Shown: piece by piece, positions 1 through 9,308 of the stretch
Layout: every line of letters begins with the position of its first letter
Position numbering within the stretch: the first letter of the stretch is position 1
NCBI GenBank assembly: GCA_902727855.1
Contig: CACVAS010000107.1
Coordinates: 62,001 to 126,000 of the forward strand
Length of the DNA stretch: 64,000 nt
DNA from: an uncultured Sulfurovum sp.
Lineage (GTDB): Bacteria > Campylobacterota > Campylobacteria > Campylobacterales > Sulfurovaceae
Direction: 5' to 3'
Made by a program: the position numbers and the translations under genes
Notes under the pieces: generated by a model
What the model saw: only the letters and a program-made list of their open reading frames with translations
What the model was told of the DNA's origin: nothing
The model's database searches: none

Positions 1-179
1 AGGCACTGTTAGATCTTTTACATGAAGGAAGAATTACTGAAAAGGTGACTATGGAGTATGCAACGAATCCTGCCGACATGAAATTAAAAATTGAAGGTAT
101 TGGAAGAGGTGCTTTAGCACAAAAAAATCGTGATATTAGTGAAGACGATGTGTTTTCTTTTAAAGAAATTGAAGAATAA
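1..179 (+). CDS. PilT-like type IV pilus retraction ATPase, C-terminal end (partial)
   Basis: Only the last 58 codons are in the window; the frame opens at base 3 and stops with TAA at 177-179. The visible peptide contains the segment GRITEKVTMEYATNPADMK followed by an acidic tail. In PilT/PilU-family hexameric ATPases the end of the protein has the same pattern: a basic-residue-plus-glycine turn, an Ile-Thr step, then 'A..yA.np.dl'. These enzymes depolymerise type IV pili at the inner membrane. The Walker motifs lie outside the window, so the call rests on the C-terminal signature alone. Another secretion ATPase of the same superfamily is possible. Confidence 0.55.
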   Translation, partial: ALLDLLHEGRITEKVTMEYATNPADMKLKIEGIGRGALAQKNRDISEDDVFSFKEIEE

Positions 180-184
180 TTCGC

Positions 185-190
185 TATAAT
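185..190 (+). promoter_or_regulatory. -10 box for rplY operon
   Basis: A perfect TATAAT preceded by GC stands 63 bases before rplY, just after the stop of the PilT-like gene. There is no clear -35 box, as is usual in Campylobacterota. AAGGAC at 242-247 is the ribosome binding site. Confidence 0.5.
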
Positions 191-253
191 TCGCACCCCA
201 TCATTTTCTTAGTAAAATGACGAATATTTAAATTAGTAAGTAAGGACAACAAT

Positions 254-790
254 ATGTTAGAAGGTATCATTAGAGAGAGTATCGGAAAAGTGAATGCAAA
301 GAAGCTTAAAAGAGATGGTTATCTAATCGCAAACATTTATGCAAATGGTGTTGAAAATATCAATGCTGCATTTAAACGTGGTGATTTTGTAAGAGCAGTG
401 AGAGCGAAAGAGACACTTACATTCCCCGTAAAGGTTGGCGATAAGGAACTTAATGTATTTATCCAAGAATATCAAATGCATCCAGTCAATGGTGATGTAT
501 TGCATGTGGACTTAAGAGTTGCAGTACCAGGGCAAGTAACGAATTTTCTTGTACCTGTAACAACACATGGTATCCCTAAAGGGCGTAAAAATAAGGGTGT
601 CCTTGTGATGTCTAAAAAAAGATTAAAAGTAAGAGGTGCTATTGAAGATGTACCTGCTAAATTTGATTTTGATGTAACAGAGCTTGACAGAGATGATTCA
701 ATTCTTGTAAGAGATGTTGAAGTACCTGCAAACTGTAGATTAATGGATAGACAAGATGTTGCTATCTGTGGTGTTATTAAAGCCAAGTAA
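254..790 (+). CDS. rplY: 50S ribosomal protein L25 (Ctc/TL5 type)
   Basis: This is a 178-residue L25 protein of the long Ctc/TL5 type, which binds 5S rRNA in the large ribosomal subunit. The N-terminal L25 beta-barrel (about residues 1-90) contains the family segment HPVNGDVLHVDLR. The C-terminal TL5 domain (about 95-178) starts with the conserved V..HGIPKG.K..GVL pattern and includes a 'VRDVEVP' motif. Short L25 proteins of enterobacteria lack that domain. The ATG at 254 follows AAGGAC at good spacing. It is followed after 12 bases by pth, a common pairing in bacteria. Confidence 0.96.
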   Translation: MLEGIIRESIGKVNAKKLKRDGYLIANIYANGVENINAAFKRGDFVRAVRAKETLTFPVKVGDKELNVFIQEYQMHPVNGDVLHVDLRVAVPGQVTNFLVPVTTHGIPKGRKNKGVLVMSKKRLKVRGAIEDVPAKFDFDVTELDRDDSILVRDVEVPANCRLMDRQDVAICGVIKAK

Positions 791-802
791 GTTAAAACAG
801 TT

Positions 803-1375
803 ATGACACTTTTCGTAGGTCTAGGTAATCCAGGATCAAAATACGAAAATACACGACACAATATTGGTTTTAAGGTTGTTGATGCATTAGCTAACAGCCT
901 TAATGCTAGAGATATTTCTAAAAATTCTTTTAGAGGTATCCTTTCCCGAAATACCTCCTCACTTTTTTTAAAACCTACTACATTTATGAACCTATCGGGC
1001 GATAGTGTACAAGCCGTTAAGCATTTTTTTAAAATAGAGTTAGAAAATATTATTGTCATTCATGATGATATTGACTTGCCATTTGGTGCAGTACGTTTTA
1101 AAAAAGGTGGTGGTCATGGCGGACACAATGGGCTCAAGTCTATTGATGCCCAGCTTACAAAAGAGTATATACGAGTACGTGTAGGCGTAGGGAAGCCAGA
1201 ACATCAGTCCCAAGTGGCTGACTATGTCTTACATGACTTTTCCAAAGAAGAGTTAACCCAGATTGATAAGCTTATAGAACATATTGTTCTAGCATCAAAG
1301 ATGTTGATGGAAGAAGAACTCATAGAAGTAAAATCAAAATATAGTTTAAAATCTATTGAAGGGCTTAGGCTATGA
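803..1375 (+). CDS. pth: peptidyl-tRNA hydrolase
   Basis: This 190-residue enzyme releases peptides from peptidyl-tRNAs dropped by stalled ribosomes. The family signature GLGNPGSKYENTRHNIGF is at residues 6-23; the His in TRHN is the catalytic base. FMNLSG and the HDDIDLPFG..RFKKGGGHGGHNGL block (about 91-115) form the substrate crevice. The length matches the family (about 185-195). The gene follows rplY by 12 bases. Its stop overlaps the start of the next gene in an ATGA junction, so the three genes are probably translationally coupled. Confidence 0.97.
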   Translation: MTLFVGLGNPGSKYENTRHNIGFKVVDALANSLNARDISKNSFRGILSRNTSSLFLKPTTFMNLSGDSVQAVKHFFKIELENIIVIHDDIDLPFGAVRFKKGGGHGGHNGLKSIDAQLTKEYIRVRVGVGKPEHQSQVADYVLHDFSKEELTQIDKLIEHIVLASKMLMEEELIEVKSKYSLKSIEGLRL

Positions 1376-2451
1376 ATTTTATAAGCCCTCCGCTATACTT
1401 TAGATATTTAGTTACATTATATGGTAAAAATTTATTGGCTGTTCTCTTTGGGCTATCTTTCGCTTTTGCATCAATTGATTATTTTCAACATATACAAAAA
1501 CTTGATGTCTCTGGCAATTATAAAATACTCTATATTTTTTATATGTGGCAAGAAGCTTTGGGATTACTCTATCCTCTCTCCATTGTTTTTGCGCTCATTA
1601 TGACAAAATTAAGTTTAGTTAAAAACAATACTATGGGTGCACTACATGCCTTTGGATATGATAAAAAGAGATTAGTGGTACCTTTTGTTTTTATTGCTCT
1701 ATTAACCTATGGTATTTTTACGTATTTGCATACGACTCAATTTTCATATGCTAAAGACAAAGCAAGTGTTTTATTAGAAAATCAATTAAATGCTTATGAT
1801 GTAAATGATCTTTTCTTTAAATATAATGATACTTTTGTCTATATCAAAAAGTTAGACCCAGTAGAGAAGAAAATTCAAGATATTACTATTTTTAAAGTTG
1901 AAGGTTATAAGGTTAAATATACAATTAATGCACCGTTAGCAACGTTTCATAATGATGAATGGACTGCAATCAATGCCATTTTAAAAACCAGTGTATATGA
2001 AAATAAAGAGCTGATACGCTATACAACTGAACATAAAAAAAGTATCCAGACTCTTAAGGGCTATAAGCCAAAAATTATAGAATCCTTACATGAAGGTAAA
2101 GCTTTAAATATTGTTGATGCGTATAATACATGGAAATTGTTAGACAAGCAAAAACTTAATACAGATAAAATAAGATCGTCACTCTATGATAAAGTAGCTG
2201 TTCCTTTTTTCTCTATAGCACTTTTGATTATTTTATTTTTTAAATTACCTTTTCATGCACGTATGATGAGTTTTGGTGCTGTAATCGCTTTAGCACTAGG
2301 AGCTACATTTGTCATATGGGGTATATTGTTTGGTTTAAATCAAGTAGCATCAAATGGTGCTATCTTACCAGAATGGACAGCCATTTTCCCTGTATTACTC
2401 TTATGGGTGTATGCACTCTATGTCTATTTCTTTGACGAGACTAAAATTTAA
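1372..2451 (+). CDS. LptF/LptG-family lipopolysaccharide export permease
   Basis: This is a 359-residue inner-membrane protein of the YjgP/YjgQ (LptF/LptG) family, which with LptB pulls lipopolysaccharide out of the inner membrane. There are six probable membrane helices: three N-terminal (about 18-38, 56-76, 99-118) and three C-terminal (about 275-345). They flank a periplasmic beta-jellyroll domain (about 130-265). The N-terminal Y......F......F.....F..D pattern is typical. Only one permease of the pair is in the window, so I cannot say whether it is LptF or LptG. It overlaps pth by four bases. Confidence 0.85.
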   Translation: MNFISPPLYFRYLVTLYGKNLLAVLFGLSFAFASIDYFQHIQKLDVSGNYKILYIFYMWQEALGLLYPLSIVFALIMTKLSLVKNNTMGALHAFGYDKKRLVVPFVFIALLTYGIFTYLHTTQFSYAKDKASVLLENQLNAYDVNDLFFKYNDTFVYIKKLDPVEKKIQDITIFKVEGYKVKYTINAPLATFHNDEWTAINAILKTSVYENKELIRYTTEHKKSIQTLKGYKPKIIESLHEGKALNIVDAYNTWKLLDKQKLNTDKIRSSLYDKVAVPFFSIALLIILFFKLPFHARMMSFGAVIALALGATFVIWGILFGLNQVASNGAILPEWTAIFPVLLLWVYALYVYFFDETKI

Positions 2452-2480
2452 TAAAAATGATTTACATTTAATATCTAGTT

Positions 2481-3293
2481 TTAGTGTATACGTAGAGAGC
2501 TTAGGTAACTTATCGCGTCTTCTTTTTTATAGTAATATCGCATAGTGGTTAACTTTTTCTTATTACTGTAGTGAGAAACGAGTATGTATTCAAAAAGTTT
2601 TTTTTCTATTTTTCTGTATTGATTAGGATTTATCATAGAACCTTTTAGAAAATAGAGGCGTTTTTTATGAAGGATATATTTTAATGTAATCGAGGGTAGG
2701 TTTCCTATAATGGGATTATAGGTGACATTTATATCTGTAAATTTGCTTTCTATAAGTAGTTTTTCTGAAGATGTTTGAATTCTATCAGGACAGACATAGA
2801 ATGTCTTATTTCTAAATATATCTTTGTCTGTAAGATCTTGAACCGATCGAGAATTTGGAGTGAGTAAGTAGTCTTTTTTTGTGATAACAAATGGGAGAGA
2901 CGGTTTTGTCACGGTATTACTCTTATTTGTTTCATTATTGTCTATAGTTGTATATTGACTGTTTAGAACTGGTTTGCTAAGATTCTTTGTTGGAACATAC
3001 ACCATAATATAAGCATCTATAAATACTTTTTTGTAAAGAGGTAACACTTTTTGAGCATCCTCTTTGTTTGAAAATGGTAGGGAATAGATTTTATGAAGAC
3101 TATTTTCTTGTGCAATAGATATTTTTTGATTAATTGCTTTGTCTAATAAAGATATTTGTGAGATAGCACTCTCTTTTTTTGAATAACTTGCTAATTTAAT
3201 AATAAATTGAGTGGCTTGTAGATGACTAAACGATAATAAAAGTATCAAATAGACTACAGGTTTATAATTTTGAAGCATATTCCCTCGTTTCAT
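2481..3293 (-). CDS. exported protein of unknown function with a SPOR-like segment
   Basis: I do not recognise this 270-residue protein beyond its export. A hydrophobic stretch near the N-terminus (VVYLILLLSFSHLQA) is a likely signal peptide. Next comes a segment starting FIIKLASYSKKESAISQI and ending YIMVYVP, whose pattern (an aromatic-rich strand, about 35 residues of helix, a second strand) resembles a SPOR peptidoglycan-binding repeat. The basic, Tyr-rich C-terminal half has no motif I can name. A second ATG at 3278 has a GAGGG directly before it and may be the true start. The gene converges on the LptF/G gene with a 29-base gap and diverges from the OmpA gene. Confidence 0.6.
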   Translation of the reverse strand: MKRGNMLQNYKPVVYLILLLSFSHLQATQFIIKLASYSKKESAISQISLLDKAINQKISIAQENSLHKIYSLPFSNKEDAQKVLPLYKKVFIDAYIMVYVPTKNLSKPVLNSQYTTIDNNETNKSNTVTKPSLPFVITKKDYLLTPNSRSVQDLTDKDIFRNKTFYVCPDRIQTSSEKLLIESKFTDINVTYNPIIGNLPSITLKYILHKKRLYFLKGSMINPNQYRKIEKKLFEYILVSHYSNKKKLTTMRYYYKKEDAISYLSSLRIH

Positions 3294-3464
3294 GGAGATA
3301 GATTTAGAAAATTATAGAGTTTTTCCCCTAAAAATATACTATAAATCGATAACTTTTTATTTTTTAATATAATATTCCTATTTTTTAATATACATTTAAT
3401 ATTAATTAGTTTAAAATTTGTTAGATATGTGTAATGACATATAAAAAATTGTTTTAAAGGAGCA

Positions 3465-4472
3465 ATGATGAAAATAGTACACTCTGTGTTATTAGCAGGA
3501 TTAATGTTAACAACATCAATCAATGCGGATACAAAAGAAAATAAATTAGGCGTGAATGTTGGAGTAACTTCAATTTACAATGAAGACTCTATAGAGATGG
3601 ATAATCTTTCAGCTGGTGTGACGTACCAATTTAATGAAGTGCGTTCAGAAGTTAAGCCGAGAATAGATTTAGACTATGTCAAGATAAAAGACTATAAAGA
3701 AGTAAGCTCACTTATAAAAGGTTCAGTCAATGGTGTGTATGAGTTGAGTGAAGACTATGTTGTGACGCCTTATGTTATGGCAGGTGTTGGATATGAAGTC
3801 GTTACCGATTCAATAGAAGGTGAATTTGATAGCCGTGCATTTGCACAAGGTGGTGTGGGTGCAGTGTATCATCAAGAAGATGGTTATGATGTTAATGTTG
3901 AGGCAAAAGCGCTACAAGTATTTGGTTCAGATAACCAAGACAATGAAATTATTGTGACCGCGGGGGTTGCTGTTCCTGTAGGGACTATTGGAACATACCC
4001 ACAAGATAAAGATGAATGTCCAATTAAAATAGATGAACCGGATGAAGATAGAGATGGTGTAGCAGATGTTGTAGACCAATGTCCTCAAACACCTTGTTAT
4101 TTTACAGTAGATGAGTATGGTTGTCCAATCAAAGCAACATTACGTATACATTTTGATGTAGACAAAGCAACTATTCGTCCACATTCTATGCCAAAAGTAG
4201 AAGAATTTGCAGCGTTTTTAGCAGCGAACAAAGGAAGCATGGTCAAAATTGATGGACATACAGATTCGGATGCGGATGATGCTTACAATATGATACTTTC
4301 TGAAGCAAGAGCAAATACAGTTATGAATAAAATAGTTGAACTAGGTGTAAGTCAGAATAGGTTAACTGCTGAAGGTAAAGGTGAGACATCACCAACTACA
4401 TCTAATGCAACAGAAGCTGGTAAGCAACTCAATCGTAGAATTGAAGTTACATTGACTTACCCAACTAAATAA
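3465..4472 (+). CDS. OmpA-family outer membrane protein with TSP3-like calcium repeats
   Basis: This 335-residue protein links the outer membrane to peptidoglycan. A signal peptide (about 1-21, ending INA) precedes an eight-stranded-barrel-like region (about 25-175). Asp-rich thrombospondin-3-type repeats follow (DEDRDGVADVVDQCPQTP) with cysteines that could pair. The C-terminal OmpA domain (about 225-335) carries IRIHFD-like strand chemistry, the DGHTDS motif, and the LSEARA and NRRIEV helices that hold diaminopimelate. AAAGGAG is well spaced before two adjacent ATGs (3465 and 3468). The downstream collagen-like lipoprotein begins 10 bases after the stop, so the two probably form an operon. 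Confidence 0.9.
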   Translation: MMKIVHSVLLAGLMLTTSINADTKENKLGVNVGVTSIYNEDSIEMDNLSAGVTYQFNEVRSEVKPRIDLDYVKIKDYKEVSSLIKGSVNGVYELSEDYVVTPYVMAGVGYEVVTDSIEGEFDSRAFAQGGVGAVYHQEDGYDVNVEAKALQVFGSDNQDNEIIVTAGVAVPVGTIGTYPQDKDECPIKIDEPDEDRDGVADVVDQCPQTPCYFTVDEYGCPIKATLRIHFDVDKATIRPHSMPKVEEFAAFLAANKGSMVKIDGHTDSDADDAYNMILSEARANTVMNKIVELGVSQNRLTAEGKGETSPTTSNATEAGKQLNRRIEVTLTYPTK

Positions 4473-4482
4473 AGGATAAAAG

Positions 4483-5748
4483 ATGAATTTAAATAAAAAA
4501 ATATTAGTAAGTGGATTAGTCGCAGCTCTGTTTTCTTTAAGTGGTTGTAATGATAGAGCACAAACAGATAATGATTCTATTAAAGGATATATTTATTATT
4601 CTGATGGTGTACTTTATGGTGTAACAAAAGATAAGGCACCAAATGAAAACTTGAACTATAATGTGTATGGTGCAGATGGTGGTAAAGTAGGTGCAATTGG
4701 TACAAATCATCATGTGATTGGTAATGACTTGCAACCTGTAGCTCCTGGAGCATGTATTGGTAGTGCAGATGCCTTTGATGAAGATAATTTCCTTGTAGGT
4801 TCATGTACGTTGTCTGCACCATTTGCAAAAGATGGATTATCTGCGTATGAAGTAGCGGTAATCAATGGTTTTGTTGGAACTGAGGTAGAATGGTTAGCTT
4901 CGCTTGAAGGTGCCGATGGATCTAATGGTCAGGATGGAACAGACGGACAAAACGGAACAGATGGTTCAGATGGGCAAGATGGTTCAGATGGGCAAGATGG
5001 TGTAGATGGAACAAACGGTGTTGACGGAAAAGATGGTGTTGATGGAAAAGATGGTGCTGATGGGACAAGTGCTCTCACAACTGTAACGACTTTACCTGCA
5101 TCAAGTACATACCCTAATGGTGCAGTAGAGGTTACAAGTGGACTTGATACAAACGGCAATGGGACATTAGATGCTTCCGAAGTTACATCTACCTCAATTG
5201 TTTTGAATGGTACAGATGGCACAAATGGAACAAATGGAGAAGATGGTGGGCTTATTACACCGCCGGAGTATCTTTGTGAAGCAGGAGATACTGATCCAAA
5301 ATGTGGAATCAATCAAGATGATTTTAAATTAGATGAACTAATCTTTTCAGAAGAAGCGTTTGCAACTGACCAATATAACTATGGTGGTACAGGTTATAAT
5401 GACATAGTACGTGGTGTTACCGAAGCAATCACATGGAGAGTAGAGTCTACCAATGGTATTATCGCATCTGACTTTACTATTAATAACCAATGGGATAACG
5501 GAGATTTTATGAGTGATACAGCTGATTACTCGCCTGTGAAAGGATTTAGATTAATTTCTCGTGATGGTAAATTAACTATTGAGCATTCAGATGGTAGAAA
5601 TGCTACAGTGACAGTAGATGAAACAGGTCTTATATTCATAGAAAACTCAGGTCTCACGATGAGTAATGATAAGACCAATAAACAATTATGTATTACAGCA
5701 GAAAGAACAGCGTGTATTTCATATATCACATTATGGACAGCAAAATAA
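4483..5748 (+). CDS. lipoprotein with a collagen-like Gly-X-Y tract
   Basis: This 421-residue lipoprotein has a lipobox LSGC with the lipidated Cys at 22. After an N-terminal domain, the segment AYEVAVINGFVGTEVEWLASL leads into about 18 Gly-X-Y triplets rich in Asp (DGT, DGQ, NGT, DGS, DGV, DGK) at about 145-197. A linker of the type dTNGNGTLDASEV then leads into a second short triplet run. That linker and the lead-in are common in bacterial collagen-like surface proteins. The C-terminal 150 residues form an unrecognised domain with several cysteines. It follows the OmpA gene closely. The exposed trimer may extend from the outer membrane; the function is unknown. Confidence 0.8.
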   Translation: MNLNKKILVSGLVAALFSLSGCNDRAQTDNDSIKGYIYYSDGVLYGVTKDKAPNENLNYNVYGADGGKVGAIGTNHHVIGNDLQPVAPGACIGSADAFDEDNFLVGSCTLSAPFAKDGLSAYEVAVINGFVGTEVEWLASLEGADGSNGQDGTDGQNGTDGSDGQDGSDGQDGVDGTNGVDGKDGVDGKDGADGTSALTTVTTLPASSTYPNGAVEVTSGLDTNGNGTLDASEVTSTSIVLNGTDGTNGTNGEDGGLITPPEYLCEAGDTDPKCGINQDDFKLDELIFSEEAFATDQYNYGGTGYNDIVRGVTEAITWRVESTNGIIASDFTINNQWDNGDFMSDTADYSPVKGFRLISRDGKLTIEHSDGRNATVTVDETGLIFIENSGLTMSNDKTNKQLCITAERTACISYITLWTAK

Positions 5749-5761
5749 CGTAAAATGCTTG

Positions 5762-5790
5762 GTAATTCTCACTTTTTTAGTGGGAATTAC
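5762..5790 (+). terminator. strong hairpin after the collagen-like gene
   Basis: A 12-bp stem (5762-5773 with 5779-5790, one G-U pair) closes a T5 loop 13 bases after the stop codon. No T run follows, so it may stabilise the 3' end or terminate only weakly. Confidence 0.5.
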
Positions 5791-5854
5791 ACGCTTGAGC
5801 AGCACATTTTAAAACAGCTAAACTACCAAGAGCCACTTTTAATCACTTTTTAGA

Positions 5855-5860
5855 TAAAAT
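5855..5860 (+). promoter_or_regulatory. -10 box for lysA operon
   Basis: GATAAAAT stands about 40 bases before lysA. This box recurs before ndk (13049-13056), fabH and bamA in this window. Confidence 0.4.
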
Positions 5861-5899
5861 CATCTTCAATTACATATACAAAATAATTAGGATAGATAG

Positions 5900-7105
5900 A
5901 TGAATATTGATTATAAAATATTGGCAGAAAAATATGGTACCCCATTATATATGTATGACTTTGATTATATAGAAAATAGATATACAACACTTAAAGAAGC
6001 TTTTGCCGGTAAAAAATCAATCATTAATTATGCTGTCAAGGCCAACTCAAACCTTTCTGTTATTGCCCATCTTGCAAAATTAGGTGCGGGGGCAGACTGT
6101 GTGAGTATTGGTGAGGTAAATCGTGCACTCACTGCAGGTGTGGATAAATATAAGATTATTTTTTCAGGTGTAGGAAAGCGTGATGATGAGATACGTGAAG
6201 CGTTAGAAAAAGACATTTTGTTACTTAACCTTGAGAGCGAAGCTGAAATGAAACGTGTAGAGATGGTAGCGCGTGAACTTGGACGTGAGGCACGTATTTC
6301 TATTCGAGTAAATCCTAACATAGACCCACAAACCCATCCTTATATTTCAACGGGTCTACATGAAAATAAATTTGGTGTAGAGATAGACATGGCAAAGCGT
6401 ATGTATATCTATGCCAATAAGTCAGAATTTTTAAATCCTATAGGGATACATTTTCATATAGGATCACAACTTACAAAACTCTCTCCTATTAAAGAGGCTG
6501 CACAAATTGTAGCAGATTTAGTACGTTCACTTAGAGCTATTAAGATTGACATTAAATTTTTTGATGTGGGTGGCGGTATTGGTGTTGTATATGATGATGA
6601 AGTAACCATAGCAGCTTCTGCGTATACCCAAGCTATTTTTGAGGCAACAAAAGGCTTAGACATTACACTTTTATGTGAACCAGGTAGATATATGGTAGCT
6701 AATGCAGGCGCATTTTTTACCAAAGTACTGTATGAAAAAGTAAATGATGGCAAGCGTTTTGTGATTGTAGATGGTGCGATGAATGATTTACTTAGACCCA
6801 GTCTTTATAATGCCTACCACAAAATAGAAGCTGTACAAGTTCAAGGGGAATCTACAGCAGCAGATGTTGTGGGACCCGTGTGTGAGAGTGGAGATTTTCT
6901 TGGAAAGAATGTACCTTTACCTCCATTGGAACATAACGACCTTCTTGTTGTACAATCTGCCGGTGCGTATGGTTTTACAATGGCGTCAAATTACAATACA
7001 AGAGCGAAAGCTGCTGAGGTAGCATTGCAAGGTGGAAAAGATAGACTTATACGAAAACGTGAAACCTATGAAGATCAAGTACGGTTAGAACTGGACTATT
7101 TGTAA
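5900..7105 (+). CDS. lysA: diaminopimelate decarboxylase
   Basis: This is a 401-residue PLP enzyme of alanine-racemase fold III. It decarboxylates meso-diaminopimelate to lysine, the last step of lysine synthesis. The PLP lysine is in YAVKANSN (about residue 48). GIHFHIGSQL, the glycine-rich VGGGIGV phosphate loop, EPGRYMVANAG and the active-site CESGDFLGKN block are all present. The length matches the family (about 400-420). The gene starts an operon with pheA, hisC and dxs, with gaps of under 30 bases. Confidence 0.97.
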   Translation: MNIDYKILAEKYGTPLYMYDFDYIENRYTTLKEAFAGKKSIINYAVKANSNLSVIAHLAKLGAGADCVSIGEVNRALTAGVDKYKIIFSGVGKRDDEIREALEKDILLLNLESEAEMKRVEMVARELGREARISIRVNPNIDPQTHPYISTGLHENKFGVEIDMAKRMYIYANKSEFLNPIGIHFHIGSQLTKLSPIKEAAQIVADLVRSLRAIKIDIKFFDVGGGIGVVYDDEVTIAASAYTQAIFEATKGLDITLLCEPGRYMVANAGAFFTKVLYEKVNDGKRFVIVDGAMNDLLRPSLYNAYHKIEAVQVQGESTAADVVGPVCESGDFLGKNVPLPPLEHNDLLVVQSAGAYGFTMASNYNTRAKAAEVALQGGKDRLIRKRETYEDQVRLELDYL

Positions 7106-7131
7106 GAATGTCGACAAAAAGGATTAACGAG

Positions 7132-8190
7132 ATGACTTTAGATGATTTGAGACTCAAAATAGACAGTATCGACAACACACTTCTTGAACTTTATAATGAA
7201 CGTATGGAACTAGTCCATGCTGTAGGTGAATTGAAGAATACAACAGGTGCTCCTATTTATAGACCTGAGCGTGAACAGGCTATCTTAAATCGTCTTAAGA
7301 GTCAAAATAAGGGTAAACTAACAGACAATGCGATAGATGCACTTTTTCTAGAAATGTTTGCCGTAGCTAGAAATCTTGAACTTCCCGAGAGTATTGCATT
7401 TTTAGGACCTGAAGCTAGTTTTACACACCAAGCTGCAGAGTCAAAATTTGGTGCAATGTCTAAGTATATACCGATGGGGTCAATACAGTCTATTTTTCGT
7501 GAGGTGAATAAGGGCACTGCTAAATTTGGTGTCATTCCTATAGAAAATTCATCAAATGGTATTGTCTCAGATACTATTAATTGTTTAGATGAGTATGACC
7601 TTAAAATTATTGCAGAAGTTATGATTGACGTACATTTTGCTTTTGCAACGTTATCAGAGGATATTAAAAAAATTACGAAAATTTATTCTAAAGATATTGC
7701 TTTTGGACAGTGTCGTCTTTTTTTACAAGATTTAGGACTTGATGATGTTGAGTTAATACCCGTTGAGTCGACTGCAAAAGCTGCTAAATTAGCAGTCAAT
7801 GATGAAACGGCTGCTGCTTTATGTCCTGCTTTAGCAGCCAAACTCAATAACTTACCTATACGTTTTGATAATATAGAAGACAATACGAATAATAAAACAC
7901 GATTTTTTATTATTTCTAATTTTGAAAATATCTCTTCAGGCGATGATAAGACATCTATGCTTGTAAGACTTTCTAATCAACCAGGTTCTTTGGTAGATTT
8001 TTTAAATCACTTTGAAGGTACGGGAATTAACCTTACGAAGATAAAGTCACATATCGTAGGAGGTGAGTCAATCTTTTTTATAGAGTTTCATGGACATAAA
8101 GATGATACAAAGGTTAAAGGTATTTTAGATACATTGTATTCTGAAATAAAAATATTGGGTTCTTATGTGCGTGAGACTGATGATGTTTAA
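7132..8190 (+). CDS. pheA: chorismate mutase / prephenate dehydratase (P-protein)
   Basis: This bifunctional enzyme makes phenylpyruvate from chorismate. An AroQ chorismate mutase (about 1-80, with LR.KIDSID and the PIYRPERE motif) is followed by prephenate dehydratase (about 85-265, with FLGPEASFTHQAA, IPIENSSNGIV, FGQCR and the catalytic NKTRFFII). A C-terminal ACT domain (about 275-350, with NQPGSL and ESIFFIEF) senses phenylalanine. I chose the ATG at 7132 because AAAAAGGA precedes it by 8 bases. An in-frame ATG at 7108 has no such site; using it would add eight residues. Confidence 0.94.
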   Translation: MTLDDLRLKIDSIDNTLLELYNERMELVHAVGELKNTTGAPIYRPEREQAILNRLKSQNKGKLTDNAIDALFLEMFAVARNLELPESIAFLGPEASFTHQAAESKFGAMSKYIPMGSIQSIFREVNKGTAKFGVIPIENSSNGIVSDTINCLDEYDLKIIAEVMIDVHFAFATLSEDIKKITKIYSKDIAFGQCRLFLQDLGLDDVELIPVESTAKAAKLAVNDETAAALCPALAAKLNNLPIRFDNIEDNTNNKTRFFIISNFENISSGDDKTSMLVRLSNQPGSLVDFLNHFEGTGINLTKIKSHIVGGESIFFIEFHGHKDDTKVKGILDTLYSEIKILGSYVRETDDV

Positions 8191-8210
8191 AAGTAAAAAA
8201 GAAGTTGGAA

Positions 8211-9308
8211 ATGATAAAGTTTAGTAAAGTACTTCAGAATATTAAGACCTACGAAGCCGGTAAACCTATAGAATTAGTTGTACGGGAATTTGGTATTTCT
8301 CCAGAAGATGTAGTGAAATTGGCGTCAAATGAGAATCCTATTGGGACTAGTCCTTCTGTTAAAAAAGCATTGATTACAAATGCTGATAAAGCACATTTGT
8401 ATCCAGATGACTCTATGTTTGAACTGAAAGATGCCTTGGCGTTAAAGTATGATGTAAAAGAAAATAATATTATCATCGGTGCTGGTTCAGACCAAGTGTT
8501 AGAATTTATCTCCCGTGCAGTTCTTGATGAGAATTCAGCAGTATTGATGTCTGCAGTTACCTTTGCAATGTATGAAATTTATGCGAAACAAATGGGTGCT
8601 AAAATAGTACGTACCATGAGTTATGAACATAAATATGCCGAATTTATAGAAGCATATGAGATGCATAAACCTAAAATTGTTTATATTTGTACTCCCAACA
8701 ACCCTACAGGTGATGCAACTTCTAAAGTTGAAGTGATAAAAATCATCAAAGCCATAGGTTCAGAAGCGATTGTCGTTGTAGATGGTGCATATATGGAGTA
8801 TGCATCTGCTAAAGATAAAGCATATTCAATTTCACCCAATGATATTTTGGAGTTTCCAAATGTTATTTATCTGGGGACATTTTCGAAGGCATATGGTTTA
8901 GGTGGTATGAGGGTTGGCTATGGAATCGCACAAAAAGAGTTGATAGAACAACTTTATAAAATGCGTCCACCCTTTAATATATCTACGCTTTCCCTGGCAG
9001 CTGCGATTGAGGCAAGTAAAGATGAAACTTTTATTAAAAAATCTATTTTGTTGCATCAATCAGAGATAGGACGTTATGAAACTTTTGCCAAAGAGAATGG
9101 ATTTGCGTATATAGACTCTTATACAAACTTTATCACCTATATGTTTCCTGAAGATATGGATTCTACATACATTGCAGATACTTTACTTAAAAAAGGTGTT
9201 ATTATACGTAATCTCGCATCTTATGGTTTGAATGCGATACGTATTACCATAGGAACAGAAAAACAAAATGATACATTTTTTAGACATTTTGCTGAGGTTA
9301 TAGCGTGA
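8211..9308 (+). CDS. hisC: histidinol-phosphate aminotransferase
   Basis: This is a class-I/II fold PLP aminotransferase of 365 residues that converts imidazole-acetol phosphate to histidinol phosphate; in some bacteria it also serves Phe/Tyr synthesis. The substrate segment KLASNENPIG, the CTPNNPTG motif, VVDGAYMEY and the PLP lysine in FSKAYGLGGMRVGYG are all present. The frame is open from a TTG at 8205, but the ATG at 8211 has AAAAAGAAG at proper spacing and is the likelier start. Its place between pheA and dxs, away from other his genes, fits a second role in aromatic amino acid synthesis; that is inference. Confidence 0.93.
   Translation: MIKFSKVLQNIKTYEAGKPIELVVREFGISPEDVVKLASNENPIGTSPSVKKALITNADKAHLYPDDSMFELKDALALKYDVKENNIIIGAGSDQVLEFISRAVLDENSAVLMSAVTFAMYEIYAKQMGAKIVRTMSYEHKYAEFIEAYEMHKPKIVYICTPNNPTGDATSKVEVIKIIKAIGSEAIVVVDGAYMEYASAKDKAYSISPNDILEFPNVIYLGTFSKAYGLGGMRVGYGIAQKELIEQLYKMRPPFNISTLSLAAAIEASKDETFIKKSILLHQSEIGRYETFAKENGFAYIDSYTNFITYMFPEDMDSTYIADTLLKKGVIIRNLASYGLNAIRITIGTEKQNDTFFRHFAEVIA

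Noticed and set aside
472..1059. A 195-codon minus-strand frame across rplY and pth
   Set aside because: Both plus-strand genes are certain, and the product has no recognisable pattern.
4929..5312. A Pro/Ser-rich open frame on the minus strand
   Set aside because: It is the antisense of the Gly-X-Y repeats of the collagen-like gene and has no ribosome binding site.
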